Shown: piece by piece, positions 1 to 8,483 of the stretch
How the letters are laid out: every line of letters starts with the position of its first letter
Position numbering within the stretch: position 1 is the stretch's first letter
NCBI GenBank assembly: GCA_030430675.1
Contig: JAUIKU010000024.1
Span: forward strand, 1 to 33,045
Direction: 5' to 3'
Source: Bacteroidia bacterium
GTDB lineage: Bacteria > Bacteroidota > Bacteroidia > Cytophagales > Cyclobacteriaceae
Length of the DNA: 33,045 nucleotides
Notes under the pieces: model-generated
The model's input: only the letters and a program-made list of their open reading frames with translations
What the model was told of the DNA's origin: nothing
Databases searched by the model: none
Made by a program: the position numbers and the translations under genes

Positions 1-1
1 T

Positions 2-1468
2 TACTGGCTGGGGAAATTGTATTTCGAGCAGGGTGAATACCGCCTGGCACTGGAGCAACTTAACAATATCAAAAATCCGGCTCTGAAGGATGACATTTCG
101 GCGCTTAAGCTGTTTCACCTGAGTCAAGCTCCGGTAGAAGAATTACGGGATTTGAATACCACATATCCCGGTGACCCGGAAGTTGCTGAAAGCCTGGCCC
201 GGGCAATGGGTCAGCAACCACTTTCGGGAGAGGAGATGGACCAATTAAAATCCCTGGTAGATGAATTTAACCTGTCCGAAGAAGAGATCACCAATCAATT
301 CGTGGGAGAGACAGAATTTAAGGACGAATACCAGGTGGCAGTGTGTTTCCCCTTCATGGTTGACGAGGTGACGGAAGATCCCCGTCTGAATTCAAACCAA
401 TGGGTGCTGGAACTTTACCAGGGAATACAATTGGCTCATAAGGATTTGGCCACCAATGATATTAACATCAACATACATGCATACGACACCGGTCGTGACA
501 GTTTAAAGATGGCTGAAATCCTGGCGCTGGATGAAATGAAGGGTATGGATCTGGTGATTGGTCCGCTTTACCCTGCCCCCAGTAAGCTGGCTTCGGCTTT
601 CGCCTTTGATCAAAAGATCAATATTCTGAACCCTCTCTCAAGCAACCCGGAGGTAATTTCCAACAACCCCTATTCATTCCTGTTTCATCCTTCCGATGAA
701 ACCCAGGCACTAAAAGCCGGCAACTTTATCAAGCAAAAATTAGACCCTGAGAAGAAAGCCCTAATCATTTACGGCTCCCGTACCGGAGACTCCATCGCGG
801 CCAACCAATACCGTACATTACTGTTGGAAGAAGGCATTGAAGTAATAATGATGGACCAGATCCCCACCGTTGATGCCGAGCAGGTGGCGAAATTCGTATC
901 GGACAATCTATATGAGATTTTTACGCCCGACCCCGATGATCCAATTTTACTGGTAGAAAAGGCACTGGATGATGAGGAACAGCAGGAAGATGTATTTATT
1001 CCCAGAAGCGATATAGGCCATGTGTTCGTGGCCACAACCAATGAGTTGGTTGTGGCAAATGTAATCGGAACGTTGGACAACATCGGTCCGGAGGTAACCA
1101 TTATGGGAAATGACCGCTGGCTACAATCCAGGTATGTCGATTTTCAGCAGTTGGAAAGATTACAGGTCTATATGGCAGCGCCGGGCCTGATAGATTATAA
1201 CTCTGACCATTTTAAGAAGTTCCAAAAGAATTACCAGCGTCAATTTGCCAGCATACCTGGATTATACAGTTTTATAGGGTATGACCTAATGTATTTCTTT
1301 GGCAATATGCTGGATAAAGGCGGCAATTATTTCCAACACAGGCTTCGTGAACAAGACTTTTTCCCCGGTTATTTATTCCAGGGATACCAGTATCAAAATG
1401 GCAATGACAATGGCCATGTACCCATCGTACACTTCCAGAATGGGATGCTTCTTCAAGTCAACCGCTAA
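2..1468 (+). CDS. TPR + periplasmic-binding-fold (LpoA/ABC substrate-binding-like) protein, 5' truncated
   Basis: The reading frame is open to the left edge, so the true start is outside the window. An in-frame TTG at 17 is not a credible start because the upstream codons read YWLGKLYFEQGEYRLAL, a TPR-type helix. About 90 residues of TPR-like helices come first. From roughly residue 105 the protein has the type I periplasmic-binding fold: a beta strand QVAVCFPF, then LYQGIQLA, DLVIGPLYP, INILNPLSS and KALIIYGSR. The combination resembles proteobacterial LpoA (TPR plus binding fold, activator of peptidoglycan synthases) and the many Bacteroidota proteins named as amino-acid ABC substrate-binding proteins. 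It probably acts in the periplasm; ligand and partner are unknown. hemL follows after 11 bp, so co-transcription is likely. The fold is fairly sure, the role is inference. Confidence 0.75.
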   Translation, partial: YWLGKLYFEQGEYRLALEQLNNIKNPALKDDISALKLFHLSQAPVEELRDLNTTYPGDPEVAESLARAMGQQPLSGEEMDQLKSLVDEFNLSEEEITNQFVGETEFKDEYQVAVCFPFMVDEVTEDPRLNSNQWVLELYQGIQLAHKDLATNDININIHAYDTGRDSLKMAEILALDEMKGMDLVIGPLYPAPSKLASAFAFDQKINILNPLSSNPEVISNNPYSFLFHPSDETQALKAGNFIKQKLDPEKKALIIYGSRTGDSIAANQYRTLLLEEGIEVIMMDQIPTVDAEQVAKFVSDNLYEIFTPDPDDPILLVEKALDDEEQQEDVFIPRSDIGHVFVATTNELVVANVIGTLDNIGPEVTIMGNDRWLQSRYVDFQQLERLQVYMAAPGLIDYNSDHFKKFQKNYQRQFASIPGLYSFIGYDLMYFFGNMLDKGGNYFQHRLREQDFFPGYLFQGYQYQNGNDNGHVPIVHFQNGMLLQVNR

Positions 1469-1479
1469 CACAAAACTGT

Positions 1480-2778
1480 ATGAAAAGATCCAGAAGTGAC
1501 CAGCTATTTGAAAAAGCAAAGCAGGTTATTCCGGGAGGTGTAAACTCACCGGTGCGGGCCTTTAATGCAGTTGGCGGACATCCGCATTTTATTAAGCGAG
1601 CCCATGGTGCCTATCTGACAGACGTTGATGATAACCAGTATATTGACCTGATCAACAGCTGGGGACCAATGATCCTGGGCCATGGCCATCCTGCCATTGA
1701 GGAGGCTATATTACTGGCAACCAGAGGGTCCGTTTCTTTTGGGGCGCCCTCACCACTGGAAGTAGAAATGGCTGAGATTATCTGCTCAATGGTACCTTCA
1801 CTGGAGAAGGTACGAATGGTGAATTCGGGCACAGAGGCCACCATGTCAGCTATAAGGCTGGCCAGAGGTTACACCGGCAGAGATAAAATCATAAAGTTTG
1901 AAGGCTGTTATCACGGGCATGGAGATTCCTTTTTAATAGCTGCCGGCTCCGGGGCGCTTACCATGGGAATACCTAACAGCCCGGGGGTAACCAATGGAAC
2001 TGCCCAAGACACCCTTATTGCCAGATACAATGACCTGAACTCCGTAGAACAGCTGGTAGAGGCCAATCGCGACCAGGTAGCTGCTTTGATCGTGGAACCG
2101 GTAGCCGGGAATATGGGATGCGTATTACCACGAGAGGGATTCCTGGCAGGATTACGCGATCTATGCTCAAGGGAGGGAATTGTACTGGTCTTTGACGAGG
2201 TAATGACCGGATTCCGGCTGGCACCGGGAGGCGCTCAGGAGTTATTTAAGGTAAGTCCTGATCTCACTACTCTGGGTAAGATTATAGGAGGTGGTATGCC
2301 GGTAGGTGCCTATGGAGGAAGTAGAGAAATCATGGACTATATCGCTCCTGACGGACCGGTTTACCAGGCTGGAACCCTGTCGGGTAATCCGGTGGCCATG
2401 GCAGCAGGATTAACCATGCTAAAGTACCTAAAGGCCAATGCCGAACAGGTGTATCAACAACTCGATGAAACAGCTTCTCATGTGGCCACTCATATCGGAC
2501 GGCAACTGGCACAGCTGGACCAGAATTACAGGATCAACCAGATCGGTTCCATGATGAGCCTCTTTTTTACAGATCAACCAGTATACGATTACCCGACTGC
2601 TGCCTCCAGTGATCAAAACTTGTTCAGGCAGTTTTTTCAAAACATGCTGGAGCAGGGAATATATCTCCCTCCCAGTCAATTTGAAAGTTGGTTTATCTCT
2701 ACAGCCCTATCTGAAACTGATCTTGACAAAATCCTGGCAGCCAGTTCCAGCAGTTTGAAAAAGCTGCAGGCAAAGTAA
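1480..2778 (+). CDS. hemL: Glutamate-1-semialdehyde 2,1-aminomutase
   Basis: This cytosolic PLP enzyme converts glutamate-1-semialdehyde to 5-aminolevulinate in the C5 route to heme. Its length (432 aa) is normal for the family. The N-terminus PGGVNSPVRAF and the GPMILGHGHP stretch are typical of HemL. The PLP-binding segment FDEVMTGFR places an Asp at about 239, and the Schiff-base lysine is K267 in TLGKIIGGGMPVGAYGG. NSGTEATMSAIRLAR and EGCYHGHGD are further family motifs. The ATG lies 11 bp after the preceding gene's stop. No other hem gene is in the window. A perfect 14-bp palindrome begins one base after the stop codon. Identification is secure. Confidence 0.97.
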   Translation: MKRSRSDQLFEKAKQVIPGGVNSPVRAFNAVGGHPHFIKRAHGAYLTDVDDNQYIDLINSWGPMILGHGHPAIEEAILLATRGSVSFGAPSPLEVEMAEIICSMVPSLEKVRMVNSGTEATMSAIRLARGYTGRDKIIKFEGCYHGHGDSFLIAAGSGALTMGIPNSPGVTNGTAQDTLIARYNDLNSVEQLVEANRDQVAALIVEPVAGNMGCVLPREGFLAGLRDLCSREGIVLVFDEVMTGFRLAPGGAQELFKVSPDLTTLGKIIGGGMPVGAYGGSREIMDYIAPDGPVYQAGTLSGNPVAMAAGLTMLKYLKANAEQVYQQLDETASHVATHIGRQLAQLDQNYRINQIGSMMSLFFTDQPVYDYPTAASSDQNLFRQFFQNMLEQGIYLPPSQFESWFISTALSETDLDKILAASSSSLKKLQAK

Positions 2779-2792
2779 CTAATGATCATTAG
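2779..2792. repeat. 14-bp perfect palindrome after hemL stop
   Basis: CTAATGATCATTAG is its own reverse complement and starts at the first base after the hemL TAA. No T-run follows, so it is not a standard intrinsic terminator. It could be a protein-binding site or a small hairpin at the 3' end of the mRNA. It may also be chance in AT-rich DNA. Confidence 0.5.
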
Positions 2793-2995
2793 GTAAACAG
2801 GCCTGACTGGAACATTTCACTGAATCACTAATCTTAGACTGCTTTGCAGAAATCCGGGAATTTATCCCTGACTGTGATTGGCAGAAGAATTAAAATATTT
2901 ACGGAGCATCTCCTCATATCGCTCCAGTACCGGCTACGCTCTTGAATTTTTCCTATAAATAAACTTGAATGTATGAAATGGGGATAAATTTAATT

Positions 2996-3024
2996 TTTGT
3001 TATATTGCAATATCATTATTTTGG
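2996..3024 (+). promoter_or_regulatory. Possible promoter for the secreted protein at 3051
   Basis: TTTG at 2996-2999 and TATTTTGG at 3017-3024 resemble the Bacteroidota -33 and -7 elements, with one mismatch in the -7 box. The 17-nt spacer is shorter than the usual 19-20 nt, so this is a weak call. A start of transcription near 3030 would leave about a 20-nt leader. The remainder of 2793-2995 shows only small hairpins, for example GGGAATTTATCCC, and no gene. Confidence 0.3.
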
Positions 3025-3050
3025 GATTCAACAAAGAAATTTTTCCCTAA

Positions 3051-4046
3051 ATGCTTTTAAAGAGCATCCTTTCTTGGTGCATTTTTTTTATAGCATTCGC
3101 ACCGGTATGCAGGGCCCAGTCACAATCGTCGGCACAGGTACTTACCTACGAAAGCATTAATGATGATCCCTATGCCATAAACAAACTCTATATTCATATA
3201 CAGCCGTTGTACGGGGAGGTTTTTGCTACCAATGTAAACATAGGATTCGGGTTACAGGTTGATTACCAGGTTTCCAAGGGTCTGGGATTAACTGCCAATT
3301 GGCGTCACCCATACCTGCGCCAGACAGATTTTTCCAGGGAAGTTGCCTACAAGAACCAGGATAATGTCGACAACAACAAGACTTTCAACTACCTGGAATT
3401 CGGAGGGACCATACATCTATCCGATGAGGATCAACAAGGCAAAAGCAAGATCATTTTGTATTCGAAACGGTATAAGGGAAACAAGTGGGCCAATAAAACC
3501 GCGGAGAAACTGGTGATCCCCTCCCGGGTAAGAAAGGTAATGGGTTTCAGATGGGGAGGTGTTATGTTCAATAGTACTACCGATGTTAATAAAGCCGCAG
3601 AGCAACAGAGGATCTCGCTGGTTGATCAGGAGAACAACCCGGTTACTGACAGCAAATTATACGGCAACGTCGACTCGAAAGGAATTTATGCAGGGTTTGG
3701 GATACAGATCATTAAAAATGTGGCCATCAAACCTCATCGCGATTTTGGTGTACTGGTGAATGACCTGAGTTTTAACGCATTTGTTGATATTATGTACGCA
3801 CCCTCTATTAACCTCGAAGATATTATTCTTGATGGACAGATTATTAGCGGTGACCAGTTGGAAACCCAGGAACTTGGATTTCGTGCGGGGGTACAGGGTA
3901 AATTCAACAAACGCATCGGATTTTCCTATGGTGCTGAGTTTGGACACCGGCCAAGTCTGAAAGAACGTGGCTTTTATACCATGTTTAAACTGGGTTTCCC
4001 GGTGTTTGGTATCCCCCCAAAAGATTTGGCCCGCACTTACAGGTAA
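3051..4046 (+). CDS. Secreted beta-rich (outer-membrane barrel-like) protein of unknown function
   Basis: I do not recognise a named family. Residues 1 to about 22 form a signal peptide (MLLKSILSWCIFFIAF, then PVCRA and a Gln), so the product is exported. The mature part alternates polar and aromatic residues in strand-like runs such as NVNIGFGLQVDYQV and LGLTANWRHPYLRQ. It ends with FYTMFKLGFPVF and a short basic tail, consistent with a transmembrane beta-barrel or a beta-sandwich lipid or ligand binder. There are no enzyme motifs and no cysteines to speak of in the mature region. It sits between hemL and hutI with its own upstream gap of 272 bp and a 19-bp gap to hutI. Being a real exported protein is likely; function is unknown. 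Confidence 0.7.
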   Translation: MLLKSILSWCIFFIAFAPVCRAQSQSSAQVLTYESINDDPYAINKLYIHIQPLYGEVFATNVNIGFGLQVDYQVSKGLGLTANWRHPYLRQTDFSREVAYKNQDNVDNNKTFNYLEFGGTIHLSDEDQQGKSKIILYSKRYKGNKWANKTAEKLVIPSRVRKVMGFRWGGVMFNSTTDVNKAAEQQRISLVDQENNPVTDSKLYGNVDSKGIYAGFGIQIIKNVAIKPHRDFGVLVNDLSFNAFVDIMYAPSINLEDIILDGQIISGDQLETQELGFRAGVQGKFNKRIGFSYGAEFGHRPSLKERGFYTMFKLGFPVFGIPPKDLARTYR

Positions 4047-4065
4047 TTTATTTATATAGTCAATC

Positions 4066-5304
4066 ATGGATTTATTGATTGAGAATATCCGGGGACTGGT
4101 GCTTGCAACTGACAACCCCTCCCAGCCCCTGTGCGGATCTGCCATGAGGCAAATTCCCATACTTAAAGAGGCGTATCTATTTATACGGGACGGTATCATA
4201 TATTCCTACGGGAATATGCCTAACAAGGGTGTTGAGCGAGCTGATCGGGTAATCGATGCCACCGGAAAATTTGTGTTTCCCAGCTTCGTAGATTCTCATA
4301 CCCATCTGGTTTTTGCCGGAAGCCGTGAAAACGAATTTGTGGATCGTATCAACGGTTTGGGATATGCGGAAATTGCCCGGAAAGGTGGAGGCATCCTAAA
4401 CTCTGCCAAACTAATTCAACAAACCTCGGAGCAGCAATTGTATGAATCTGCTCTCCAGCGCGTATACGAAGTGATAACTACCGGTACCGGTGCAATTGAG
4501 ATCAAAAGTGGTTATGGGCTCACCACCAGAGATGAATTAAAAATATTAAGAGTGGTGCGACGCTTGAGGGAAAATGTTCCAATCCCGGTCAAATCAACGT
4601 TTTTGGGAGCCCACGCCATTCCCGGCAATAGTACCAGGGAAGAATATGTTAAAAAAGTCATTGACGAAATGATTCCCGCGGTAGCTGATCAGGGATTAGC
4701 GGATTACTGTGATGTGTTTTGCGAAGAAGGATTCTTTAGTCCACTGGAAACCTCCATGATCGTTGAGCAAGGATTAAAATACGGATTGAAGCCCAGGCTG
4801 CATGCCAACCAGCTTTCCCGTTCAGGTGGAGTGCAGGTGGGTGTTCAGCACAACGCCATTAGCGTCGATCACCTGGAAACTGTTGGTGACGAGGAAATTG
4901 AAATGCTAAAAAACTCTTCCACCATCCCAACCTTACTGCCTGCAGCAGCCTTTTTCCTGGATATGCACTTTCCCCCGGCCAAAAGAATGATAGAAGCGGG
5001 TCTCCCGGTTGCTCTGGCTTCGGACTACAATCCCGGCAGTTCCCCTACCGGAAACATACCACTGGTTATTGCGCTGGCTTGTATAAAAATGAAAATGACA
5101 CCCTCCGAAGCCATAGTCGCTGCCACCATCAACGCCGCCTGGGCTTTGGAATGCCACAATGAGTTGGGAACGATTTCCCCGGGGAAACGGGCTAATGTAT
5201 TCATTACCAAACCGATGCCAACCATCAACTACTTACCATATGCCTTCGGCAGCAACCTGGTAGAAACTGTCATTCTGAAAGGTCAAATATTCCGGGGTGG
5301 TTAA
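4066..5304 (+). CDS. hutI: Imidazolonepropionase
   Basis: This metal-dependent amidohydrolase hydrolyses imidazolone-5-propionate to N-formimino-glutamate, the third step of histidine degradation. Length (412 aa) fits the family. Metal and active-site motifs are present in order: FVDSHTHLVFAGSRENEF (H78, H80), KSGYGL (~147), FLGAHAIP (H183), RLHANQLS (H246), VDHLE (H269) and ASDYNPGSSPTGN (D320). The start ATG is followed directly by a beta strand typical of the composite domain. No hutH, hutU or formimidoylglutamate hydrolase gene is nearby, so the pathway is split around the genome or the enzyme is used alone. The following gene begins 32 bp downstream on the same strand. Confidence 0.95.
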   Translation: MDLLIENIRGLVLATDNPSQPLCGSAMRQIPILKEAYLFIRDGIIYSYGNMPNKGVERADRVIDATGKFVFPSFVDSHTHLVFAGSRENEFVDRINGLGYAEIARKGGGILNSAKLIQQTSEQQLYESALQRVYEVITTGTGAIEIKSGYGLTTRDELKILRVVRRLRENVPIPVKSTFLGAHAIPGNSTREEYVKKVIDEMIPAVADQGLADYCDVFCEEGFFSPLETSMIVEQGLKYGLKPRLHANQLSRSGGVQVGVQHNAISVDHLETVGDEEIEMLKNSSTIPTLLPAAAFFLDMHFPPAKRMIEAGLPVALASDYNPGSSPTGNIPLVIALACIKMKMTPSEAIVAATINAAWALECHNELGTISPGKRANVFITKPMPTINYLPYAFGSNLVETVILKGQIFRGG

Positions 5305-5336
5305 GGGGATTAGTAGATTCCTTTGTATTTTACCAC

Positions 5337-6401
5337 ATGCGGGTTAAAATCAGGGACATACTTAGCAAGACTGACGGGAAATACCTGTTCGTAGATATCG
5401 TCATGATGGTCCTGCTGGCCATCAATTTGTTTCTTATCCTCTTTGATCTCACCTTTAGCAGTGATCTGGTTAAACAACTCTTCCGGCAGTACACACCCGA
5501 TTTTTACCAGTTTTATAATACCAATATCCATCAGGATTTCCTCACCATTGACCTTTGGTTTGTTACAATTTTTATTGTTGAGCTGGTAATACGGTGGATT
5601 ATTGCCATCAAGAACCACAAATATCACCGGTGGTTTTTTTATCCCTTTCTACATTGGTATGACGTCCTTGGCTGTATCCCCCTGGGCTCACTTCGGTTCC
5701 TGAGAGCACTTCGGATCATAGGCCTCACCATCCGGCTACACAAATTCGGGGTAATCGACCTGACCAAAACCTATCCCTACCGCAAACTCATGAAATACCT
5801 CAACATACTTACCGAAGAGGTGTCGGACCGGGTGGTACTGCATGTGTTGACGGGTGTTCAAAAGGAGATAAAAGGAGGAACTCCGGTAATGGACAGGATC
5901 GTAAGTGAATTGGTAATGCCGCAAAGATCCGTACTGGTTGACTGGATTTCAGAGAATATACAGGAGGCCACTGCCGCCGCCTACGAGTCACACGTAGATC
6001 AACTGCACGATTACATCAGTCAAAAAATTGCTGCCGCAATTGATAAAAATCCCGAACTGAAGATTATCGCCAGGATCCCCATTGTGGGTAACGTAGTGAC
6101 CAACAATTTGGAAAATACTGTGTGTGATCTGGTTGAATCTGTGGTAGATGAGTGCTTAACTGACCTGGCCAGCCCGCGCAACAAAGAAGTTGTTGATGAT
6201 GTTACCAATCTGATATTGGATAGTTTCACCTCAACCCATGAGGAAAGTCCCCTGGATTCACTGGTAAAAAATATTGTGTTGGAAAGCCTGGAGATGGTCA
6301 AAGAACACGTCCGGATACAACAATGGAAGGTACAGGAAGAATTGATTAAAGAGGGTGAAGTGGTTGAGGCAGAGCAAGAATCATCGGAATCCAACGGCTA
6401 A
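5337..6401 (+). CDS. Voltage-sensor-like (S1-S4) membrane protein with cytosolic helical domain and no pore
   Basis: The N-terminal 135 residues look like an ion-channel voltage-sensor domain. S1 is about 16-38. S2 is about 72-91, with E82 and R86 in VELVIRW. S3 is about 103-116, with D109 in HWYDVLGCIP. S4 has arginines every third residue (R120, R123, R126), then R133 and K136. No S5-pore-S6 unit or TxGxG filter follows. Instead there are about 215 mostly helical residues ending in an acidic tail. Automatic annotation would probably call it an ion transporter (PF00520-type). It could be a voltage-gated proton pathway, a voltage-controlled regulator, or a relic. ATG 5337 is 32 bp after hutI, and a GT2 gene follows after 65 bp. 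The sensor-like architecture is seen directly; function is inference. Confidence 0.7.
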   Translation: MRVKIRDILSKTDGKYLFVDIVMMVLLAINLFLILFDLTFSSDLVKQLFRQYTPDFYQFYNTNIHQDFLTIDLWFVTIFIVELVIRWIIAIKNHKYHRWFFYPFLHWYDVLGCIPLGSLRFLRALRIIGLTIRLHKFGVIDLTKTYPYRKLMKYLNILTEEVSDRVVLHVLTGVQKEIKGGTPVMDRIVSELVMPQRSVLVDWISENIQEATAAAYESHVDQLHDYISQKIAAAIDKNPELKIIARIPIVGNVVTNNLENTVCDLVESVVDECLTDLASPRNKEVVDDVTNLILDSFTSTHEESPLDSLVKNIVLESLEMVKEHVRIQQWKVQEELIKEGEVVEAEQESSESNG

Positions 6402-6466
6402 AGTGCCGGAATTGATACAATTTTTTTCACCAATAATAACTACCTTAGCTGGTTAACACCCCAAGT

Positions 6467-7294
6467 GTGTCTGAAAGTTTAGTTATCATACCAACCTACA
6501 ATGAGTACCTTAATATCGAGGACCTTATCAACAGGATTTTCGCTCTGGAGATACCGTTTGACGTACTGATCGTAGACGATGACTCACCGGATGGAACCGG
6601 TGACCTGGTGAAGAAAATGCAAGAGCAGTTTAGCAGTTTGTACCTGATTACCAGGGAAAATAAGAGTGGTTTGGGCACTGCCTATATCCGCGGGTTTCAA
6701 TGGGCACTGGAAAGAGACTACCAATACGTTTTCCAAATGGATGCCGACTTTTCCCACAATCCCAGAGATCTGATAAGGTTGTACCTTACCTGTGCAGAAG
6801 AGGACTATGACCTTTGTATAGGTAGCCGGTATATTACCGGGGTAAATGTGGTCAATTGGCCGGTGGGTAGGGTACTGCTTTCGTATTGTGCCAGTATTTA
6901 TGTTAGATTTATCACCTCCCTTCCCATTCAGGATACCACCGCCGGATTTAAATGCTACAAACGGCAGGTTTTGGCGTCCATAGACCTGACCAAAATAAAA
7001 TTCGTGGGTTACGCTTTCCAGATAGAAATGAAGTACGCCACCTGGAAGCAAGGATTTAAGATAAAGGAAATCCCTATTGTATTCACCGATCGCACCAAAG
7101 GAGAATCGAAGTTATCCAAGGGGATTTTTAAAGAGGCGGTGTTTGGAGTGGTTAAGATGAAGATCAGAGGCTGGCTGGGGAGATATGCTCCCTTAGTCAA
7201 AGCGGATAGACTGGATAGGGCTGATACCGGTGATGATCCGGGTCGGCAGGAAAAGTATCAAACCTATAATCAGGAAGGTCAAAAGATTGAGTAA
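6467..7294 (+). CDS. Polyprenol-phosphate mannosyltransferase-type GT2 (DPM1-like)
   Basis: A soluble family-2 glycosyltransferase that, by family, transfers mannose (or another hexose) from a nucleotide sugar to a polyprenyl phosphate at the inner membrane. Key motifs: VIIPTYNEYLNIE at the N-terminus, LIVDDDSPDGTGD (D37-D39, nucleotide binding), MDADFSHNP (DxD, ~91-98), QDTTAGFKCYKRQVL (~155-169), and a C-terminal FTDRTKGESKLS. The start is GTG at 6467, immediately before the first beta strand, and no ATG fits better. Conserved similarity should end near residue 240 (GWLGRYAP). The last 33 residues are hydrophilic and read antisense through the end of the convergent permease gene. The family is sure, the exact sugar is not. 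Confidence 0.9.
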   Translation: MSESLVIIPTYNEYLNIEDLINRIFALEIPFDVLIVDDDSPDGTGDLVKKMQEQFSSLYLITRENKSGLGTAYIRGFQWALERDYQYVFQMDADFSHNPRDLIRLYLTCAEEDYDLCIGSRYITGVNVVNWPVGRVLLSYCASIYVRFITSLPIQDTTAGFKCYKRQVLASIDLTKIKFVGYAFQIEMKYATWKQGFKIKEIPIVFTDRTKGESKLSKGIFKEAVFGVVKMKIRGWLGRYAPLVKADRLDRADTGDDPGRQEKYQTYNQEGQKIE

Positions 7295-8422
7295 AATTAC
7301 CATGGGCCAGTCCCACATGATGGGTACGTATTCCATGTAGTAATTTTGCGGGTCCAGCGGTATAAGTTTAAATTTATCCTGTAGTGCTGCCAAGCCTATA
7401 CCCAGGAGATTTCCCAGGATCATGCCTTTGGCCATCAGGATCATCCCGCGATAGACGAATATCCGCCTCACCAGCTTGTTGCTCCCTCCCATGGCTTTCA
7501 GCAATCCGATCATTTGAGTCCTTTCCATTATCATTATTAGTAAAACCGAAGCCATGTTAAAGCATGCTACAAACGTGATGATCACCAGGAATATCACCTC
7601 ATTTTTTGAGATCAGCCGCATCCAGTCAAAGAATTGAATGTATTTATCGGATACCTTTTGAGGATAAAGATCATAATCGAGTTTGTCGTAAAGCATTCGC
7701 TCAACCTGTGGGATCTTTTTAACGTCAGTAACGAAAACTTCAAAACCGCCTACCAGGCTGTCACCCCAATTGTTCAATCGTCGGATCAATCCTATATCGC
7801 CGATAATGATATGGTCATCGAAGTCCTCCAGTCCTGTCTCATAAATACCCTTGACGTTGAGTCGACGGGTTCTGAGACTCGGAGTTTTGGTGGAAAAGTC
7901 CATGAAATTTAGAATCACAGCATCCCCTACACCCACTCTCATCAGTCTGCCCATCTTTTTGCTGAGTAAGACCTCTCTGGAATAGGTAGAATCAGGGAAA
8001 GATATGAAGTCTCCTTCCACCAGGTTTTGCCCGAAGTTCAGGGTGTCGAAACTGGGTCCAACTCCCTTTAGCAGCACGCCTTGCACCTCCTGCTCACTGC
8101 GCAACAAGGTTGCCTTGTGGCTATATTCCTGAATGTGCCGTATACCCTCTAAACTATCACTTGAAACCAGCAAGCTACTTTCGGAGGAAAAAGGTGATTC
8201 TTCCAGAGCATTGTTCAGGGTAAATTTTACTACTTGAAGGTGGCCTGAGAAACTAAAAATTTTGTTTTCAATAGTACTGGTAAATCCACCCAGAATCATA
8301 ACCGAGATCAACATCACCGCCAGTCCCACACTGATGCTGGTTACCGCTATAGTATGTACAATGGCGCTAAAGCTGTTGCCGTTGGCTTTTAATCTTTTAG
8401 ATATATAATAAGGGAGGTTCAA
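7193..8422 (-). CDS. LolC/LolE-type lipoprotein-release ABC transporter permease
   Basis: A 409-aa inner-membrane permease of the FtsX/MacB superfamily. In this family LolC/E works with ATPase LolD to extract lipoproteins from the inner membrane for delivery to LolA. The N-terminal PYYISKRL is followed by TM1 (~24-50) starting at HTIAVTSISVGLAVMLISVM. A large periplasmic domain with KGVGPSF and VLLSKKMGRLMRVGVGD comes next, then TM2 (~275-298), TM3 (~320-350) and TM4 (~373-398). The C-terminus ISPIQSIRFD is a conserved ending, so the stop at 7193 is genuine. The start is TTG; no in-frame ATG or GTG lies upstream. No lolD is adjacent. Its last 102 bp overlap the mannosyltransferase gene on the other strand. 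Confidence 0.88.
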   Translation of the reverse strand: MNLPYYISKRLKANGNSFSAIVHTIAVTSISVGLAVMLISVMILGGFTSTIENKIFSFSGHLQVVKFTLNNALEESPFSSESSLLVSSDSLEGIRHIQEYSHKATLLRSEQEVQGVLLKGVGPSFDTLNFGQNLVEGDFISFPDSTYSREVLLSKKMGRLMRVGVGDAVILNFMDFSTKTPSLRTRRLNVKGIYETGLEDFDDHIIIGDIGLIRRLNNWGDSLVGGFEVFVTDVKKIPQVERMLYDKLDYDLYPQKVSDKYIQFFDWMRLISKNEVIFLVIITFVACFNMASVLLIMIMERTQMIGLLKAMGGSNKLVRRIFVYRGMILMAKGMILGNLLGIGLAALQDKFKLIPLDPQNYYMEYVPIMWDWPMVILLNLLTFLIIGLILFLPTRIITGISPIQSIRFD

Positions 8423-8451
8423 TAATATGATTATTTTTACCGGGCACTTTT

Positions 8452-8462
8452 GGGCAATGCCC
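8452..8462. repeat. GGGCAATGCCC palindrome in divergent intergenic
   Basis: The 61-bp gap between the LolC/E-type gene and the NamZ-type gene holds GGGCAATGCCC (5-bp arms, one central base), with a further GGGCA at 8442-8446. It might be an operator for the divergent pair. I could not place a good promoter on either side, so the role is open. Confidence 0.35.
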
Positions 8463-8483
8463 CTGTAAAATACGTAATCCCGG

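Noticed and set aside
3657-4199. 180-aa open frame on the minus strand
   Set aside because: It lies antisense to the end of the secreted protein gene and the start of hutI, both well supported, and its translation has no family motifs or signal.
4479-4490. 12-bp palindrome ACCGGTACCGGT
   Set aside because: Encodes Thr-Gly-Thr-Gly inside hutI; ACCGG is common in this genome's Thr/Gly codons.
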